Positions 26,238-35,455 of a stretch of 64,000 nucleotides of DNA are shown piece after piece. Source of the stretch: Planctomycetota bacterium (GTDB taxonomy: Bacteria > Planctomycetota > Planctomycetia > Pirellulales > Pirellulaceae); contig CAUJHS010000057.1 of the NCBI GenBank assembly GCA_963204915.1, positions 62,001 through 126,000 on the forward strand, given 5' to 3'. Below the pieces are notes generated by a model. That model was not told where the DNA came from. It saw only the letters and a list, made by a program, of their open reading frames with translations, and did no database searches. The stretch's first letter is position 1, and every line of letters begins with the position of its first letter. Both the position numbers and the translations under genes were made by a program.

Positions 26238-27683
26238 ATGAACGTCGCTTTCCGAATGGTCGTGGTTACGATCATGCTAAGCCCTGCGGCGCTGCTCGCC
26301 CAAACGCGAAGCGCACCGAGTGCGGACGACGCGCTCCGGGGGCAAGCGATGGCCGCCATGCGAAAGGCCGCCGCGTACTACCACGACGAAGTGGCCACGC
26401 ACGGCGGGTACGTTTACCACTACTCGCTCGACCTGCAACAACGCTGGGGCGAGGGACCTGCCAACCCCGACCAGATTTGGGTTCAACCTCCGGGCACGCC
26501 CACGGTGGGGCTGGCCTACCTCAAGGCGTACGCCGCCACGGGCGACGCCTTTTACCTGAATGCGGCAACCGAAGCGGCGCTCGCACTGGTGCATGGTCAA
26601 CTGCAATCGGGCGGTTGGACGAACTCGGTTGACTTCAACCCCCGCGGCAATCTGGTGGCGCAGTACCGTAACGGGAAAGGGCGCGGCAAGAACAACTCCA
26701 CGCTCGATGACGGCATCTCGCAGGGCGCCCTTCGTCTGCTCATGCACGCCGACCAGGCGCATCAGTTTCAACATCCGGAAATTCATCAAGCGGCGCAAAT
26801 CGCGCTGGAGGCGCTTCTGGCGGCCCAATATCCCAACGGCGGTTTTCCTCAAGTGTGGACCGGCCCTGTTCCGCAACAACCCGTGGTGAAGGCGAACTTC
26901 CCTGATTACGACTGGCGCACCGAAGGGCGGATCAAAAATTACTGGGACATGTACACGCTGAACGACGGCCTGGCCGGCACGGTTTCCGAAACGCTGTTGC
27001 AAGCCCAGGAGATCTACCAGGACTCGCGCTATCAGCAGGCGCTGGTTCGTTTGGGCGACTTCTTGCTTCTGGCGCAACTGCCCGAACCGCAACCGGCCTG
27101 GGCCCAGCAATACAATTACGCCATGCAACCCATTTGGGCCCGGCGTTTTGAACCAGCGGCGGTGACCGGCGGCGAATCGCAAGACGCCCTCGAAACGCTG
27201 TTGAAGATCTACCGCCACACGGGCGACAAGAAATACCTGGAGCCGATCCCGCGCGCCTTGGCTTATTTGAAAAGGTCGCGTCTTCCCGACGGCCAACTGG
27301 CGCGCTACTACGAACTGAAATTCAACAAGCCGCTCTACATGACGCGCCGTGGCGACGAATACTCGTTAACCTATGACGATACAAACCTGCCTGACCACTA
27401 CGGCTGGAAGGTCGCCTCGCGGTTGGATTCCATCGAGCAAGAATACCGCCGTTTGACTGCCAATCCGCAACCCGCCACACCGCCGCCCTCGCGAGACGTA
27501 TTGCGACCTCAAGTGCAAAAAATTCTGGCCCAGTTAGACGAGCAAGGCCGCTGGGTCAGCACGTATCAGGGAGAGCGCCTCGTGGGGCAACCGAAGTTCG
27601 CACGGAATAGCCAATATCTATCGAGCGAGGTGTTCAGCCGTAATCTGGAGTTGCTTAGCCAATACGTTGGCGCAACGAAGTAA
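26238..27683 (+). CDS. Exported pectate lyase, PelA type (PL10-like)
   Basis: From the ATG at 26238 the protein has 481 residues, with a signal peptide ([16 protein letters not shown]). The mature protein matches the PelA/PL10 pectic acid lyase pattern: [18 protein letters not shown] near the start, [83 protein letters not shown] and [17 protein letters not shown], within an alpha/alpha toroid. PL10 enzymes cleave polygalacturonate by beta-elimination, but planctomycete members may act on other uronans. Planctomycetes are known polysaccharide degraders, which fits. An upstream frame exists to 26175 but would put 21 polar residues before the leader. Confidence 0.87.
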   Translation: MNVAFRMVVVTIMLSPAALLAQTRSAPSADDALRGQAMAAMRKAAAYYHDEVATHGGYVYHYSLDLQQRWGEGPANPDQIWVQPPGTPTVGLAYLKAYAATGDAFYLNAATEAALALVHGQLQSGGWTNSVDFNPRGNLVAQYRNGKGRGKNNSTLDDGISQGALRLLMHADQAHQFQHPEIHQAAQIALEALLAAQYPNGGFPQVWTGPVPQQPVVKANFPDYDWRTEGRIKNYWDMYTLNDGLAGTVSETLLQAQEIYQDSRYQQALVRLGDFLLLAQLPEPQPAWAQQYNYAMQPIWARRFEPAAVTGGESQDALETLLKIYRHTGDKKYLEPIPRALAYLKRSRLPDGQLARYYELKFNKPLYMTRRGDEYSLTYDDTNLPDHYGWKVASRLDSIEQEYRRLTANPQPATPPPSRDVLRPQVQKILAQLDEQGRWVSTYQGERLVGQPKFARNSQYLSSEVFSRNLELLSQYVGATK

Positions 27684-27737
27684 CGCCAGGCCCTCCAGGT
27701 CGGTAAACTCAAGCCGTCCGCCACACAGTTCACGTCG

Positions 27738-27769
27738 GCGGAGGCTCCTCCGCTTGTTCACGTTTTGTC
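27738..27769 (+). terminator. Terminator-like hairpin after the pectate lyase gene
   Basis: GCGGAGG (27738-27744) and CCTCCGC (27747-27753) form a compact stem followed by a T-rich stretch (TTGTTCACGTTTTG). It is 55 bases past the lyase stop. Loop geometry is tight, so the pairing would open to a GGCTCC loop with a 5-bp stem. Confidence 0.4.
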
Positions 27770-27778
27770 CGATCCAAT

Positions 27779-28366
27779 TTGGTTTGTTTTTTGAGGTGCA
27801 TAATTACCGGGAATTCGAATCCTCAAGCGTCAGGCTACTGGCTGGTGCAGGTTGTTACGCTGGTGCGCATTCCACTGGCCGTGATCTTCGCCGCCGTGTT
27901 GCTCACCCGTTCCGAGTTAACGCTGGGCGTGTTAGTGGCGTGCAGCGTGCTGTTGGCGATCTCGGAAGTCACCGACTTCCTGGACGGTTTCCTGGCGCGC
28001 CGGCTTGGCGTGGTGAGCGAAACGGGAGCCATGCTTGACCCCTATTCGGATAGCGCGTCGCGTCTCATCGTCTATTGGACGCTGGCTAGCGCCGGGCTGG
28101 CGCTGGCCGTGGTTCCGCTGGTGATGGCCCTGCGCGACGTGACCGTGGCGTATTGCCGCATCACCTGGGTACGGCAGGGCAAGTCGGTCTCGGCCAAGTG
28201 GAGCGGCAAGATCAAAGCGGTGGTGCAAGGGTTCGCCGCCTTCGCGCTCTTGTGGAGTCCTGCGTATCGCGCAACCACAGGCGCCTGGGCTGTGACCGCA
28301 ATTTCCTGGCTCGTGATTGCAGTCACCGTGTACTCGGCCCTCGATTATTTGCGGCCAAGACAATGA
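27779..28366 (+). CDS. CDP-alcohol phosphatidyltransferase family protein
   Basis: The frame encodes up to 195 residues with four to five membrane helices. The signature D-G-x2-A-R-x8-G-x3-D-x3-D is complete: DGFLARRLGVVSETGAMLDPYSD. TLVRIPLAVIFAAVL before it matches the usual first helix. The family transfers a phosphatidyl group from CDP-diacylglycerol to an alcohol; PgsA (phosphatidylglycerol phosphate synthase) is the most likely identity, but cardiolipin or other synthases share the motif. No ATG exists at the N-terminus; TTG at 27779 or 27791 are candidates and no Shine-Dalgarno decides between them. Inner membrane. Confidence 0.85.
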   Translation: MVCFLRCIITGNSNPQASGYWLVQVVTLVRIPLAVIFAAVLLTRSELTLGVLVACSVLLAISEVTDFLDGFLARRLGVVSETGAMLDPYSDSASRLIVYWTLASAGLALAVVPLVMALRDVTVAYCRITWVRQGKSVSAKWSGKIKAVVQGFAAFALLWSPAYRATTGAWAVTAISWLVIAVTVYSALDYLRPRQ

Positions 28367-28472
28367 TCGTTGCGGCCAAGACCATGCATCGGGCAACCGC
28401 TTCAGGTCAGGGCAACCGACGGTTGGCATGTTCTCCCCCTGTTGCCATGGGTCGACGATTCGCACCAACCCA

Positions 28473-28769
28473 TCAACGCGCCAGGTCAGACTCGATTTTG
28501 ACGCCTTTCCAAAACGCCACGCGGTCTTCGATGTGCTTGGCCGCGTCTTTGGTTTTAGGATAGTACCAGGCCGCATCCGGATTTCGTTGGCCTTCCACCT
28601 CGATGGTGTAATACCGGGCCTCCCCCTTCCACGGGCAGGTGGTCGTGGTGTTGCTTTCTCGAAAATGTTCGAAATGTAACGATTCGCGCGGGAAGTAATG
28701 GTTTCCTTCCACCACAATGGTCTTGTCGCTTTCGGCAAGCACCGCGCCCTGCCATATCGCTTTGGTCAT
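28473..28769 (-). CDS. DUF427 domain protein
   Basis: From ATG 28769, preceded by GGAG with a suitable spacing, the protein has 98 residues. It matches DUF427: AIWQGAVLAESDKTIVVEGN, HYFPRESL, the invariant TCPWKGEARYYTI, AAWYYPKTKDAAKHIEDRVA and FWKGVKIE. DUF427 is a small beta-rich cytoplasmic fold of unknown biochemical function found widely in bacteria. The gene is divergent from the nuclease gene at 28965. Confidence 0.9.
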   Translation of the reverse strand: MTKAIWQGAVLAESDKTIVVEGNHYFPRESLHFEHFRESNTTTTCPWKGEARYYTIEVEGQRNPDAAWYYPKTKDAAKHIEDRVAFWKGVKIESDLAR

Positions 28770-28866
28770 CGCAAAACTCCGTAAAAAGATTCCGACCGAG
28801 CCGACTGCTTGCAAACACTATACCAACGTGGCAAATTCTCTTGCCAACCATCTCTGGTGGGAACCC

Positions 28867-28894
28867 TTGGCAGAAACGTCTGTACACTGATAAT
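28867..28894 (+). promoter_or_regulatory. Candidate sigma-70-type promoter for the YhaO/YhaN pair
   Basis: TTGGCA (28867-28872) and GATAAT (28889-28894) are separated by 16 bases and each matches the consensus at five of six positions. It lies about 70 bases upstream of the ATG at 28965. Confidence 0.5.
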
Positions 28895-28964
28895 AAAGGA
28901 ACGCCCATGCGAACCTTCGCCCCCGACGCAATTCAAAGCGGCGCTTCCTAGCGGAACTTTCCTG

Positions 28965-30236
28965 ATGTTCACCTTCCTTCATGCGGCCGACTTGCACTTG
29001 GATAGCCCGCTGCGGGGGCTGGCCCGCTACGAGGGCGCTCCGGTCGAGCAAATCCAGCAGGCAAGTCGCCGCGCCCTCGAAAACCTGGTGCGTTGCGCCA
29101 TCGAAGAAGAAGTTCGCTTCGTGTTGTTCGCGGGCGACATTTACGACGGCGACTGGCCCGACCACAACACCGGGCTGTTCTTCGTCAAACAGTTGGTCAA
29201 GCTGCGCGAGCACAAGATTCGCTACTACCTGATCACCGGCAACCACGACGCGGCGAACCGCATGACCCGCTCGTTGGAATTGCCCCGCAACTGGGACGAC
29301 ACGCCGCCGCTGCTCTCGCACGAGAAGCCCCAAACCCTTCTGCTGGACGACCTGGGCGTGGCCCTGCATGGTCAAAGTTTCGCTAATCAGGCGGTGGCCG
29401 AAAATGTCGTGCTGGCGTATCCCCGGCCGCGCGAAGGCTACTACAACATCGGAATGTTGCACACCTCGCTCGACGCCGAAAGCGGCGGCGAACACGCCCG
29501 CTACGCACCTTGCAAACTCTCGGACCTGGCCGACAAGGGCTATCAGTACTGGGCGCTGGGGCATATCCACAAGCGGCATACGCGCCATCGGGAAGGCGAG
29601 GCGCCGATCGTCTATCCCGGCAACCTGCAAGGCCGGCACATTCGCGAGGATGGCGCCAAGGGTTGCATGCTCGTGCGCGTCGAAGATCGCCGGACGGAGC
29701 TGACCTTCACCCCGCTCGACGTATTCCGCTGGCGATTATGCTCCGTCGATGCGACCGACGCCGAAACCGCCGAGGACGTGCTGCACCGCGCCTCGCAGTC
29801 GCTCGCGGCGGCGTTGGACGAGAGCGACGGTCTGCCGCTGGCCGTGCGCGTGGAAATCCGCGGCGCGTGCGAAGCCCACCTGCGCCTGGCCGCCGACACG
29901 GAGCGCTGGATCAACCAGGTGCGCAACGCCGCTCTGCAACAAGCCGAAGGGCGCGCCTGGATCGAAAAGGTCAAGCTTCACACCACGGCGCCGCACCACT
30001 TCGAGCCGCCTGCCGACGGGCCGCTCGCGGAAATTCACGAGTACCTCGACGAAATCATGCACGACGACGGACACCTGGCCCGACTGGCGAAACTGCTCGG
30101 AGAGCTGCATCGCCGCTTGCCCGAAGAGTTGAAAGACCCGGACGACGGACTGGCGCTGGACGACCCCGTTCGGCTGCGCCGCCTGTTGGACGACGTCGAG
30201 CCGCTGCTCTTGGGGCGGTTGCTCGGTCGCGAGTAA
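28965..30236 (+). CDS. Metallophosphoesterase DNA repair exonuclease, YhaO/SbcD-like
   Basis: Starting at ATG 28965 the protein has 423 residues. The calcineurin-like phosphoesterase motifs are complete: FLHAADLHLDSPL (DxH), LFAGDIYDGDW (GDxxD), ITGNHDAANR (GNHD), GMLHTSLDAESGG and ALGHIHKRHTR (GHxH). IVYPGNLQGRHIRE and the C-terminal helical region match YhaO, a SbcD-like nuclease. It should form a complex with the ATPase encoded 62 bases downstream, by analogy with SbcCD/Mre11-Rad50, acting on DNA ends or hairpins. The acidic C-terminal tail (RLLDDVEPLLLGRLLGRE) is probably the ATPase-binding part. Cytoplasmic. Confidence 0.9.
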   Translation: MFTFLHAADLHLDSPLRGLARYEGAPVEQIQQASRRALENLVRCAIEEEVRFVLFAGDIYDGDWPDHNTGLFFVKQLVKLREHKIRYYLITGNHDAANRMTRSLELPRNWDDTPPLLSHEKPQTLLLDDLGVALHGQSFANQAVAENVVLAYPRPREGYYNIGMLHTSLDAESGGEHARYAPCKLSDLADKGYQYWALGHIHKRHTRHREGEAPIVYPGNLQGRHIREDGAKGCMLVRVEDRRTELTFTPLDVFRWRLCSVDATDAETAEDVLHRASQSLAAALDESDGLPLAVRVEIRGACEAHLRLAADTERWINQVRNAALQQAEGRAWIEKVKLHTTAPHHFEPPADGPLAEIHEYLDEIMHDDGHLARLAKLLGELHRRLPEELKDPDDGLALDDPVRLRRLLDDVEPLLLGRLLGRE

Positions 30237-30298
30237 GGGCCCTTCCGCGCGTGACGCGCCATCGCGCGTAACCATCACTTGACTCTGAATCGCTTCGC

Positions 30299-33200
30299 AT
30301 GAAAATTCTCCGCCTGGATTTGCTCGCCTTTGGTCCGTTCACGCGCCAGTGTTTGTCGCTGGCCGACGGCGAGGAAGGGCTGCACATCGTGTACGGCCCC
30401 AACGAAGCAGGAAAAACGTCAACCTTACGCGCACTGCGTTGCTTGTTGTATGGATTTCCCACGCGCACCGACGATGACTTCCTCCACTCCTACAAAGACC
30501 TGCGCGTGGGCGCCCTGCTGCGCGGGCCCGAAGGTTCACCACTGGAGTGCATTCGCCGCAAAGGCAACAAGAACACGCTTCGCGCCGCGGACGACGCCGA
30601 GATTCTCGATGAACGCGCGCTGTCGCAATTCCTCGCCGGGGTGAACGATGACGGCTTTTGCCGCCAGTTCGGCATCGATCACGCACAATTAGTGGCCGGC
30701 GGCCGCGAAATTGTCGCGGGAGGGGGCGAGATCGGCCAAATTCTGTTCGCCGCCGCTTCGGGCTTCGCCCAATTGAACGAAGTGCGCCGCAACTTGGTCG
30801 AAGAGGCCGAGGCGTTGTTCAGCCCCGCCGCGTCGGTCAGACCGATCAATCGGATCATCAACGACCTCAAAGAAAAGCGCAAGGCCGCGCGCGAAGCGCA
30901 GCTTTCCAGCAGCGTCTGGAAAAGTCATGAGGCGGCGCTCGACGCCGCACAACAGCGCAAGCAGTCGCTCGAAACGATTCAACTTCAACTCAACACCGAA
31001 AAAGGAAGACTGCAGCGACTGCACCGCGCGCTGCCCGACATCGCGCGTCGGGCTCAGACGCTCAAGGAGCTTGCCGACCTGCGCGACGTTCCCGACCTTG
31101 CGCCCGACTTTGCCGACCGGCGCCGCGCCGCCGACAAACAGTGGAACGTGGCTCACCTGCGCGAACACGAAGCCGTACAGCTCATGGAAGAACTTAACGA
31201 GCAATTGGCCGGGCTCGACGTGTGCGAGGCCGTGTTGTCACGCAAGGAGAACATCGAGCGACTGACTTCCTCGCTCGCCATTCACCTCAAGGCGGAAGAT
31301 GACTTGCGCACGCTATTGGCGCCGCAGCGCGATCAATTGCTGCGCGACGCCGCCGACTTACTGCGCGACTTGGGCCGCGACGATGTGGACGTGTCGTCTG
31401 CGGCCGAACTGCGTTTGACGCGCGAAGAACGGCATCGCGTGCAACGCCTGGGCAGCGACTACGCGGGGCTGATCGAACGGGTCGAGCTGGCGCAGCGCCG
31501 CGCCGCCGAGTTGCACAGCGCCGTTGCCGAGAGCGACCGGCAACTTCAGCAACTTCCACCCCAGCGCGACCCCGCGCCGCTGCGCCGCGCCCTGGCGCAG
31601 CTTCACAAGCAAGGCGATCTTTCCGCGCGGTTGGCCACGTTGAAGACCGAACGTCAGCGCGCCGCCGCCCAGGCGCAAGTCGATCTCCGAAAGCTTCCCT
31701 TATGGCAAGGTTCGCTGGAAGATCTCGAAGCGTTGGCGGTCCCCTGCACGGAGACCATCGCCGAATTTGAACATCGCGCCGAGGAAGCCAAGAACGATTG
31801 CGCGAAACTTGGCGAGCAATTGACCTATGCGCGGCAACAACGCGACGATCTGAATGAAAAACTGCAACAACTCGAACTTCAGCAGGAAGTTCCCACCGAG
31901 GCCGACCTGAACGAAGCCCGCGCGTTGCGGGAAGAAGGCTGGCGCCTGGTGCGTAGGGCGTTGCGCGGAGAGAAAAAACCGCGCGACGCCGCCAAGTTTC
32001 TCGACCGCTTCCCCGAGGCCGAGACGCTCGAAGCCGCGTATGAGCAAAGTGTGCGGCAGGCCGATGATCTGGCCGATCGCCTCCGGCGCGAAGCGGAGCG
32101 TGTGGGGGAGAAGTCGCAACTCATGGCGCAGCGCGACAAACAGGACAAGCGCCGCGAGGAGCTGGAAGAACAGCTTCAAAACGCGCAACGTCGTCTGGAC
32201 CAGTGCCAGCGCGATTGGATACAGCAATGGCGTTCGACTGGCCTGGAGCCGCTGACGCCGCGCGAAATGCGCGGCTGGGCCGCCAAACAGTCGGCGCTGG
32301 TGGAAAAGGCCGAAACGATCCGCCGACTTGCCGAGGATGCGGCGACCGTGCAGTCGCAAATCGACCACCACTTTCACAGCCTGCAAACGTGTTTAGCCGG
32401 GTTGGGCGTTGCGGCGCCGGCAAGCGACGCGACGCTCGACGATCTGGCGGCGCTGTGCGAGGAAACGCTGGAACAGGTCGAAGCGACGGAAGCACGGCGA
32501 GAACAACTCCAGCGCGACGCCGACCGATCCTCGCGCGAGTTAAAGGCCGCCTTGGAGGATCAGCGCGTCTCGCACGAGGCGTTGCAGTCCTGGCGAGGCC
32601 ATTGGATCGAAGCCACGCGCAGGCTTTGTTTGCAGGACGACGCGGAGCCGACGGTCGCCAATGAAGTGCTCGACACGCTTGACGAGCTATTCAAGAAGAT
32701 TCACGAGGCCGAGAACCTCACTCAGCGCATCGAGGGCATTACGCGGGAAGCGGAGCATTTCGCTCAGAATGTGAAAACCGTGTGCGAAGGCGCGGCCCCC
32801 GAGTTGGCCGCCTGGCCGTACGCGCGGGCCACGATGGAGCTCCAGCAACGTTTAGAGAACACCAAGAAGGCGGCCAGCCGCCGCGAAGACCTGCAAAAGC
32901 AACTGGCCAATGCTCAAAAACGCTGCGCCGCCGCGCAGGACCAGTTACGCAGCGCCGAGGTCGACCTGAAGGCGCTTTGTCGCGAAGCCAAATGCAAGTC
33001 GCCGGAGGAATTGCCCGCCATCGAGTCCCGCGCGTTACGGCAGCGCGACCTGCGACGCAGCCGCGAGGAAATCGAGACTCGGCTGCATCAGGAAGCGCTC
33101 GGCAAACCGCTGGAGAAGTTCATCGAAGAAGCGCTCGCCGAAGATTCCGACGAACTTCCTGCGGCAATCGCCCGGCTTGAACAGCAACTGGACGAGGCCG

Positions 33201-33904
33201 CCCAAGAGCTAAGCCAGGTCAATCAAACGATTGGGCAAGAACGCAACGAGTTGGCGAAGATGGACGGCAGCGCCGACGCCGCCCGCGCCCAGGAAGAGGC
33301 AGAGCAGCTCCTGGCTCAATTGCGCGACGACGCGGAGCGCTATGTTCGCGTACGTTTGGCGGCCGAGGTGCTGCAAGGCGCCATTCAGCGGCATCGTGAA
33401 AAGAACCAAGGCCCCGTACTCAAGCGGGCCAGTGAACTTTTTTGCGAGCTGACCCTGGGCTCATTCGCGGCGCTCAAGGTCGACTACAACGAGGCGGGCG
33501 AGGCGCTCCTAGTGGGGGTGCGTCCCTCCGGCCAACATGTCGAAATGAAAGGCATGAGCGACGGCTCGTGCGATCAGCTTTACCTGGCCCTGCGGCTGGC
33601 GAGTTTGGAGCATTACCTGGAGTCCCATCCGCCACTGCCGTTCATTGTGGACGATATTCTCATCACATTTGATGACGACCGCGCCGCGGCGGCGCTGGTC
33701 GCTTTAGAGCGTCTAAGCCGGCGCACGCAAGTGATCTTTTTCACGCATCACCGCCGACTGGTCGAGTTGGCCAAGAAGCACCTCCCCAAGCGGATGGTGC
33801 ATATCCACCAACTGCCGAGTCCCCTGGCGCCCGCGGGTAGACCTCAGGATTCCTCGCCAGATCAGCCCCAAGACGACCCCCGAGAACGCACCCTCTTTGC
33901 ATAA
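30299..33904 (+). CDS. SMC-like AAA ATPase, YhaN/SbcC-like
   Basis: The 1201-residue protein has a split ABC/SMC-type ATPase: Walker A VYGPNEAGKTSTLRAL near residue 37 and, at the C-terminus, signature MSDGSCDQLYLALRLASLEH and Walker B LPFIVDDILITFDDDRAA. Between them lie about 900 residues of long Gln/Glu/Arg/Ala-rich coiled coil. KILRLDLLAFGPFTRQ and LYGFPTRTDDDFLHSY are the YhaN-type N-terminal pattern. I see no CxxC zinc hook in the middle, which separates it from classical SbcC/Rad50. With the phosphoesterase immediately upstream it should form a DNA end-processing complex. ATG 30299. Confidence 0.9.
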   Translation: MKILRLDLLAFGPFTRQCLSLADGEEGLHIVYGPNEAGKTSTLRALRCLLYGFPTRTDDDFLHSYKDLRVGALLRGPEGSPLECIRRKGNKNTLRAADDAEILDERALSQFLAGVNDDGFCRQFGIDHAQLVAGGREIVAGGGEIGQILFAAASGFAQLNEVRRNLVEEAEALFSPAASVRPINRIINDLKEKRKAAREAQLSSSVWKSHEAALDAAQQRKQSLETIQLQLNTEKGRLQRLHRALPDIARRAQTLKELADLRDVPDLAPDFADRRRAADKQWNVAHLREHEAVQLMEELNEQLAGLDVCEAVLSRKENIERLTSSLAIHLKAEDDLRTLLAPQRDQLLRDAADLLRDLGRDDVDVSSAAELRLTREERHRVQRLGSDYAGLIERVELAQRRAAELHSAVAESDRQLQQLPPQRDPAPLRRALAQLHKQGDLSARLATLKTERQRAAAQAQVDLRKLPLWQGSLEDLEALAVPCTETIAEFEHRAEEAKNDCAKLGEQLTYARQQRDDLNEKLQQLELQQEVPTEADLNEARALREEGWRLVRRALRGEKKPRDAAKFLDRFPEAETLEAAYEQSVRQADDLADRLRREAERVGEKSQLMAQRDKQDKRREELEEQLQNAQRRLDQCQRDWIQQWRSTGLEPLTPREMRGWAAKQSALVEKAETIRRLAEDAATVQSQIDHHFHSLQTCLAGLGVAAPASDATLDDLAALCEETLEQVEATEARREQLQRDADRSSRELKAALEDQRVSHEALQSWRGHWIEATRRLCLQDDAEPTVANEVLDTLDELFKKIHEAENLTQRIEGITREAEHFAQNVKTVCEGAAPELAAWPYARATMELQQRLENTKKAASRREDLQKQLANAQKRCAAAQDQLRSAEVDLKALCREAKCKSPEELPAIESRALRQRDLRRSREEIETRLHQEALGKPLEKFIEEALAEDSDELPAAIARLEQQLDEAAQELSQVNQTIGQERNELAKMDGSADAARAQEEAEQLLAQLRDDAERYVRVRLAAEVLQGAIQRHREKNQGPVLKRASELFCELTLGSFAALKVDYNEAGEALLVGVRPSGQHVEMKGMSDGSCDQLYLALRLASLEHYLESHPPLPFIVDDILITFDDDRAAAALVALERLSRRTQVIFFTHHRRLVELAKKHLPKRMVHIHQLPSPLAPAGRPQDSSPDQPQDDPRERTLFA

Positions 33905-34017
33905 TCTCGCAGACGTCAACAAGCGCCAGCCGTCAGCCGGCTGATGGACGCGCCGCGCGAAAATAGATTCACGATATCGCCTTCCAAATCGTGCGCAACC
34001 TCAAATAAATCATTTGG

Positions 34018-34287
34018 TTACCCCAGGCGCAATTGCGACAGAATGGCGAGAACCAGTGCTGCCAAGTAAATGGACCAGATTGCCCCGTAAACCATGGACC
34101 TTTGGGAACGCTCACGAATAGACGATTCGGCCATAGACATTAACGCCATGCCGATGAAGACCATCGGTCCGACCGCGATCGTCAGCCACGTGAAATGCGG
34201 TGGCAGCAGGCCGGCAATCTTACAGGGCACGAGCGTTGCGTAACCGATTATTGCGCAAAGCACGCATGTTGTAACAATCGTCTTCAT
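34018..34287 (-). CDS. Small hypothetical membrane protein
   Basis: The 89-residue protein starts at an ATG preceded by GGAAAGGA (good Shine-Dalgarno). It has three hydrophobic segments (IVTTCVLCAIIGYATLV, FTWLTIAVGPMVFIGMAL, MVYGAIWSIYLAALVLAIL). The base composition is AT-richer than neighbouring genes. No family recognised. It is divergent from the next small gene. Confidence 0.62.
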   Translation of the reverse strand: MKTIVTTCVLCAIIGYATLVPCKIAGLLPPHFTWLTIAVGPMVFIGMALMSMAESSIRERSQRSMVYGAIWSIYLAALVLAILSQLRLG

Positions 34288-34477
34288 GTCCTTTCCAGCA
34301 AATTTTGGAGTAAGGCCTCAAACGTCCGCTGTGATTCGGTTAGCAAGTCCGCTACGCGAAATTGTAATACACTAGGAAGAGCGCCGACGCGCGTGTGATG
34401 GAGCCACACCGGCGACAGGACGATTGCACAAACGGGTAACAGTATGAAAGTAGCCGAAACATCCGAGCCGTGAGAGA

Positions 34478-34804
34478 ATGAACCTCGGTCACAATCCGAT
34501 GGTTGCTTCTATGGGACAAGCACAAAAAATTACCCGCATCGGGATCGTCGCGTCCATGGTTCGAGTGACGCTTGTCCTGAGTTTGGCCGCGGGCATGTCT
34601 TGCGAGTGGTTTTACGGCCTGGAAGTCGGCTTGCTTTCGCTCGGTTTCGCCAGCGTCGGAGTGGTTAGTGGTTTGAGCGTTGGCCTGTGGGTAATCCGTC
34701 GTTTGGAATCGCAAGGTTACAGGTTTCCTAAAATCGTCGAAGACGGCGTTCCCTGGACCGTGGATGTTCCTTGTGAACCCAAAGAAAAAACGATTTCAAA
34801 TTAG
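34478..34804 (+). CDS. Small hypothetical membrane protein
   Basis: An ATG at 34478 gives 108 residues with two hydrophobic segments (VRVTLVLSLAAGMSC, VGLLSLGFASVGVVSGLSVGLW) and a polar C-terminal tail (DGVPWTVDVPCEPKEK). Internal Met8 or Met12 are alternative starts. No family recognised. It sits in a short tract of small AT-richer genes between the YhaN gene and the RDD kinase. Confidence 0.5.
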   Translation: MNLGHNPMVASMGQAQKITRIGIVASMVRVTLVLSLAAGMSCEWFYGLEVGLLSLGFASVGVVSGLSVGLWVIRRLESQGYRFPKIVEDGVPWTVDVPCEPKEKTISN

Positions 34805-34986
34805 GACGCTCCATCGACTTACTATTTTGGTCAATCTGGTTCGCCTGCGTCTGTTACTTCAATATGCCGTTAGCGGTTGCTTCGCGGACGGCCTGGGTGA
34901 TTGTTCGCACTCACCACGTGCTGGTGCTTGACGCTTGCGATGGGACGACTGGCCATGCTTGACACACCTCCAACCTCCAGCGAACG

Positions 34987-35283
34987 ATGTACGAAGACCG
35001 GTTAGCAAGCGAAACGGAAGCAACCGTAGACGCCGTGATGATGATTGCCGGCGGCGGCATTGTATGCGTCATCGTCTTTGGCTTATTGGTCATTGTCCTC
35101 CTCGCAATCGCCGCAAAGAAAATAGTAGGACGTGGCTTCGCACAACAAGAGCGTGTGGAGAGCTTGCTTTCACGCCAAGAGCAGGCGGCTGACCGACAGT
35201 TAACGCTTTTGTCTCAGTGCGAAAAACTGGCCCAGCGAATCGAGGTTCTGCTCGCAGCAATCGAATCGCGTAGGCAGTCTTAA
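34987..35283 (+). CDS. Small single-pass membrane protein with coiled-coil tail
   Basis: The 98-residue protein has a short acidic N-terminus, one strong membrane helix (GGIVCVIVFGLLVIVLLAIA) and a C-terminal charged amphipathic helix (RQEQAADRQLTLLSQCEKLA) likely to form a coiled coil in the cytoplasm. The layout resembles small phage-shock or YtxH-like adaptors, but no specific family match is claimed. No clear Shine-Dalgarno precedes the ATG at 34987. Confidence 0.58.
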   Translation: MYEDRLASETEATVDAVMMIAGGGIVCVIVFGLLVIVLLAIAAKKIVGRGFAQQERVESLLSRQEQAADRQLTLLSQCEKLAQRIEVLLAAIESRRQS

Positions 35284-35455
35284 CCGAGGACGTCGCAGGA
35301 CCGTAAGACCGCCAAAGGCCGGTTGACGCCGACCACTCGCCACGTTGGTTTTGTCCTTCGCCGCCTTACGTCGCCCCACGCCGGCCGCGCGCCGTTTTGG
35401 TATAGTAAAGTGTCGTCTTTTGAAGGCAGCGGTTAGCGGCGGGCGTCGCTTGGAT

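Noticed and set aside
28368-28412. Near-repeat GCGGCCAAGAC.ATG downstream of the phosphatidyltransferase
   Set aside because: Only two imperfect copies, one inside the gene end; probably a small local duplication without function.
30489-33880. Numerous ORFs in other frames within the YhaN gene
   Set aside because: Shadows of a long GC-rich coiled-coil gene, rich in Arg and Ala without motifs.
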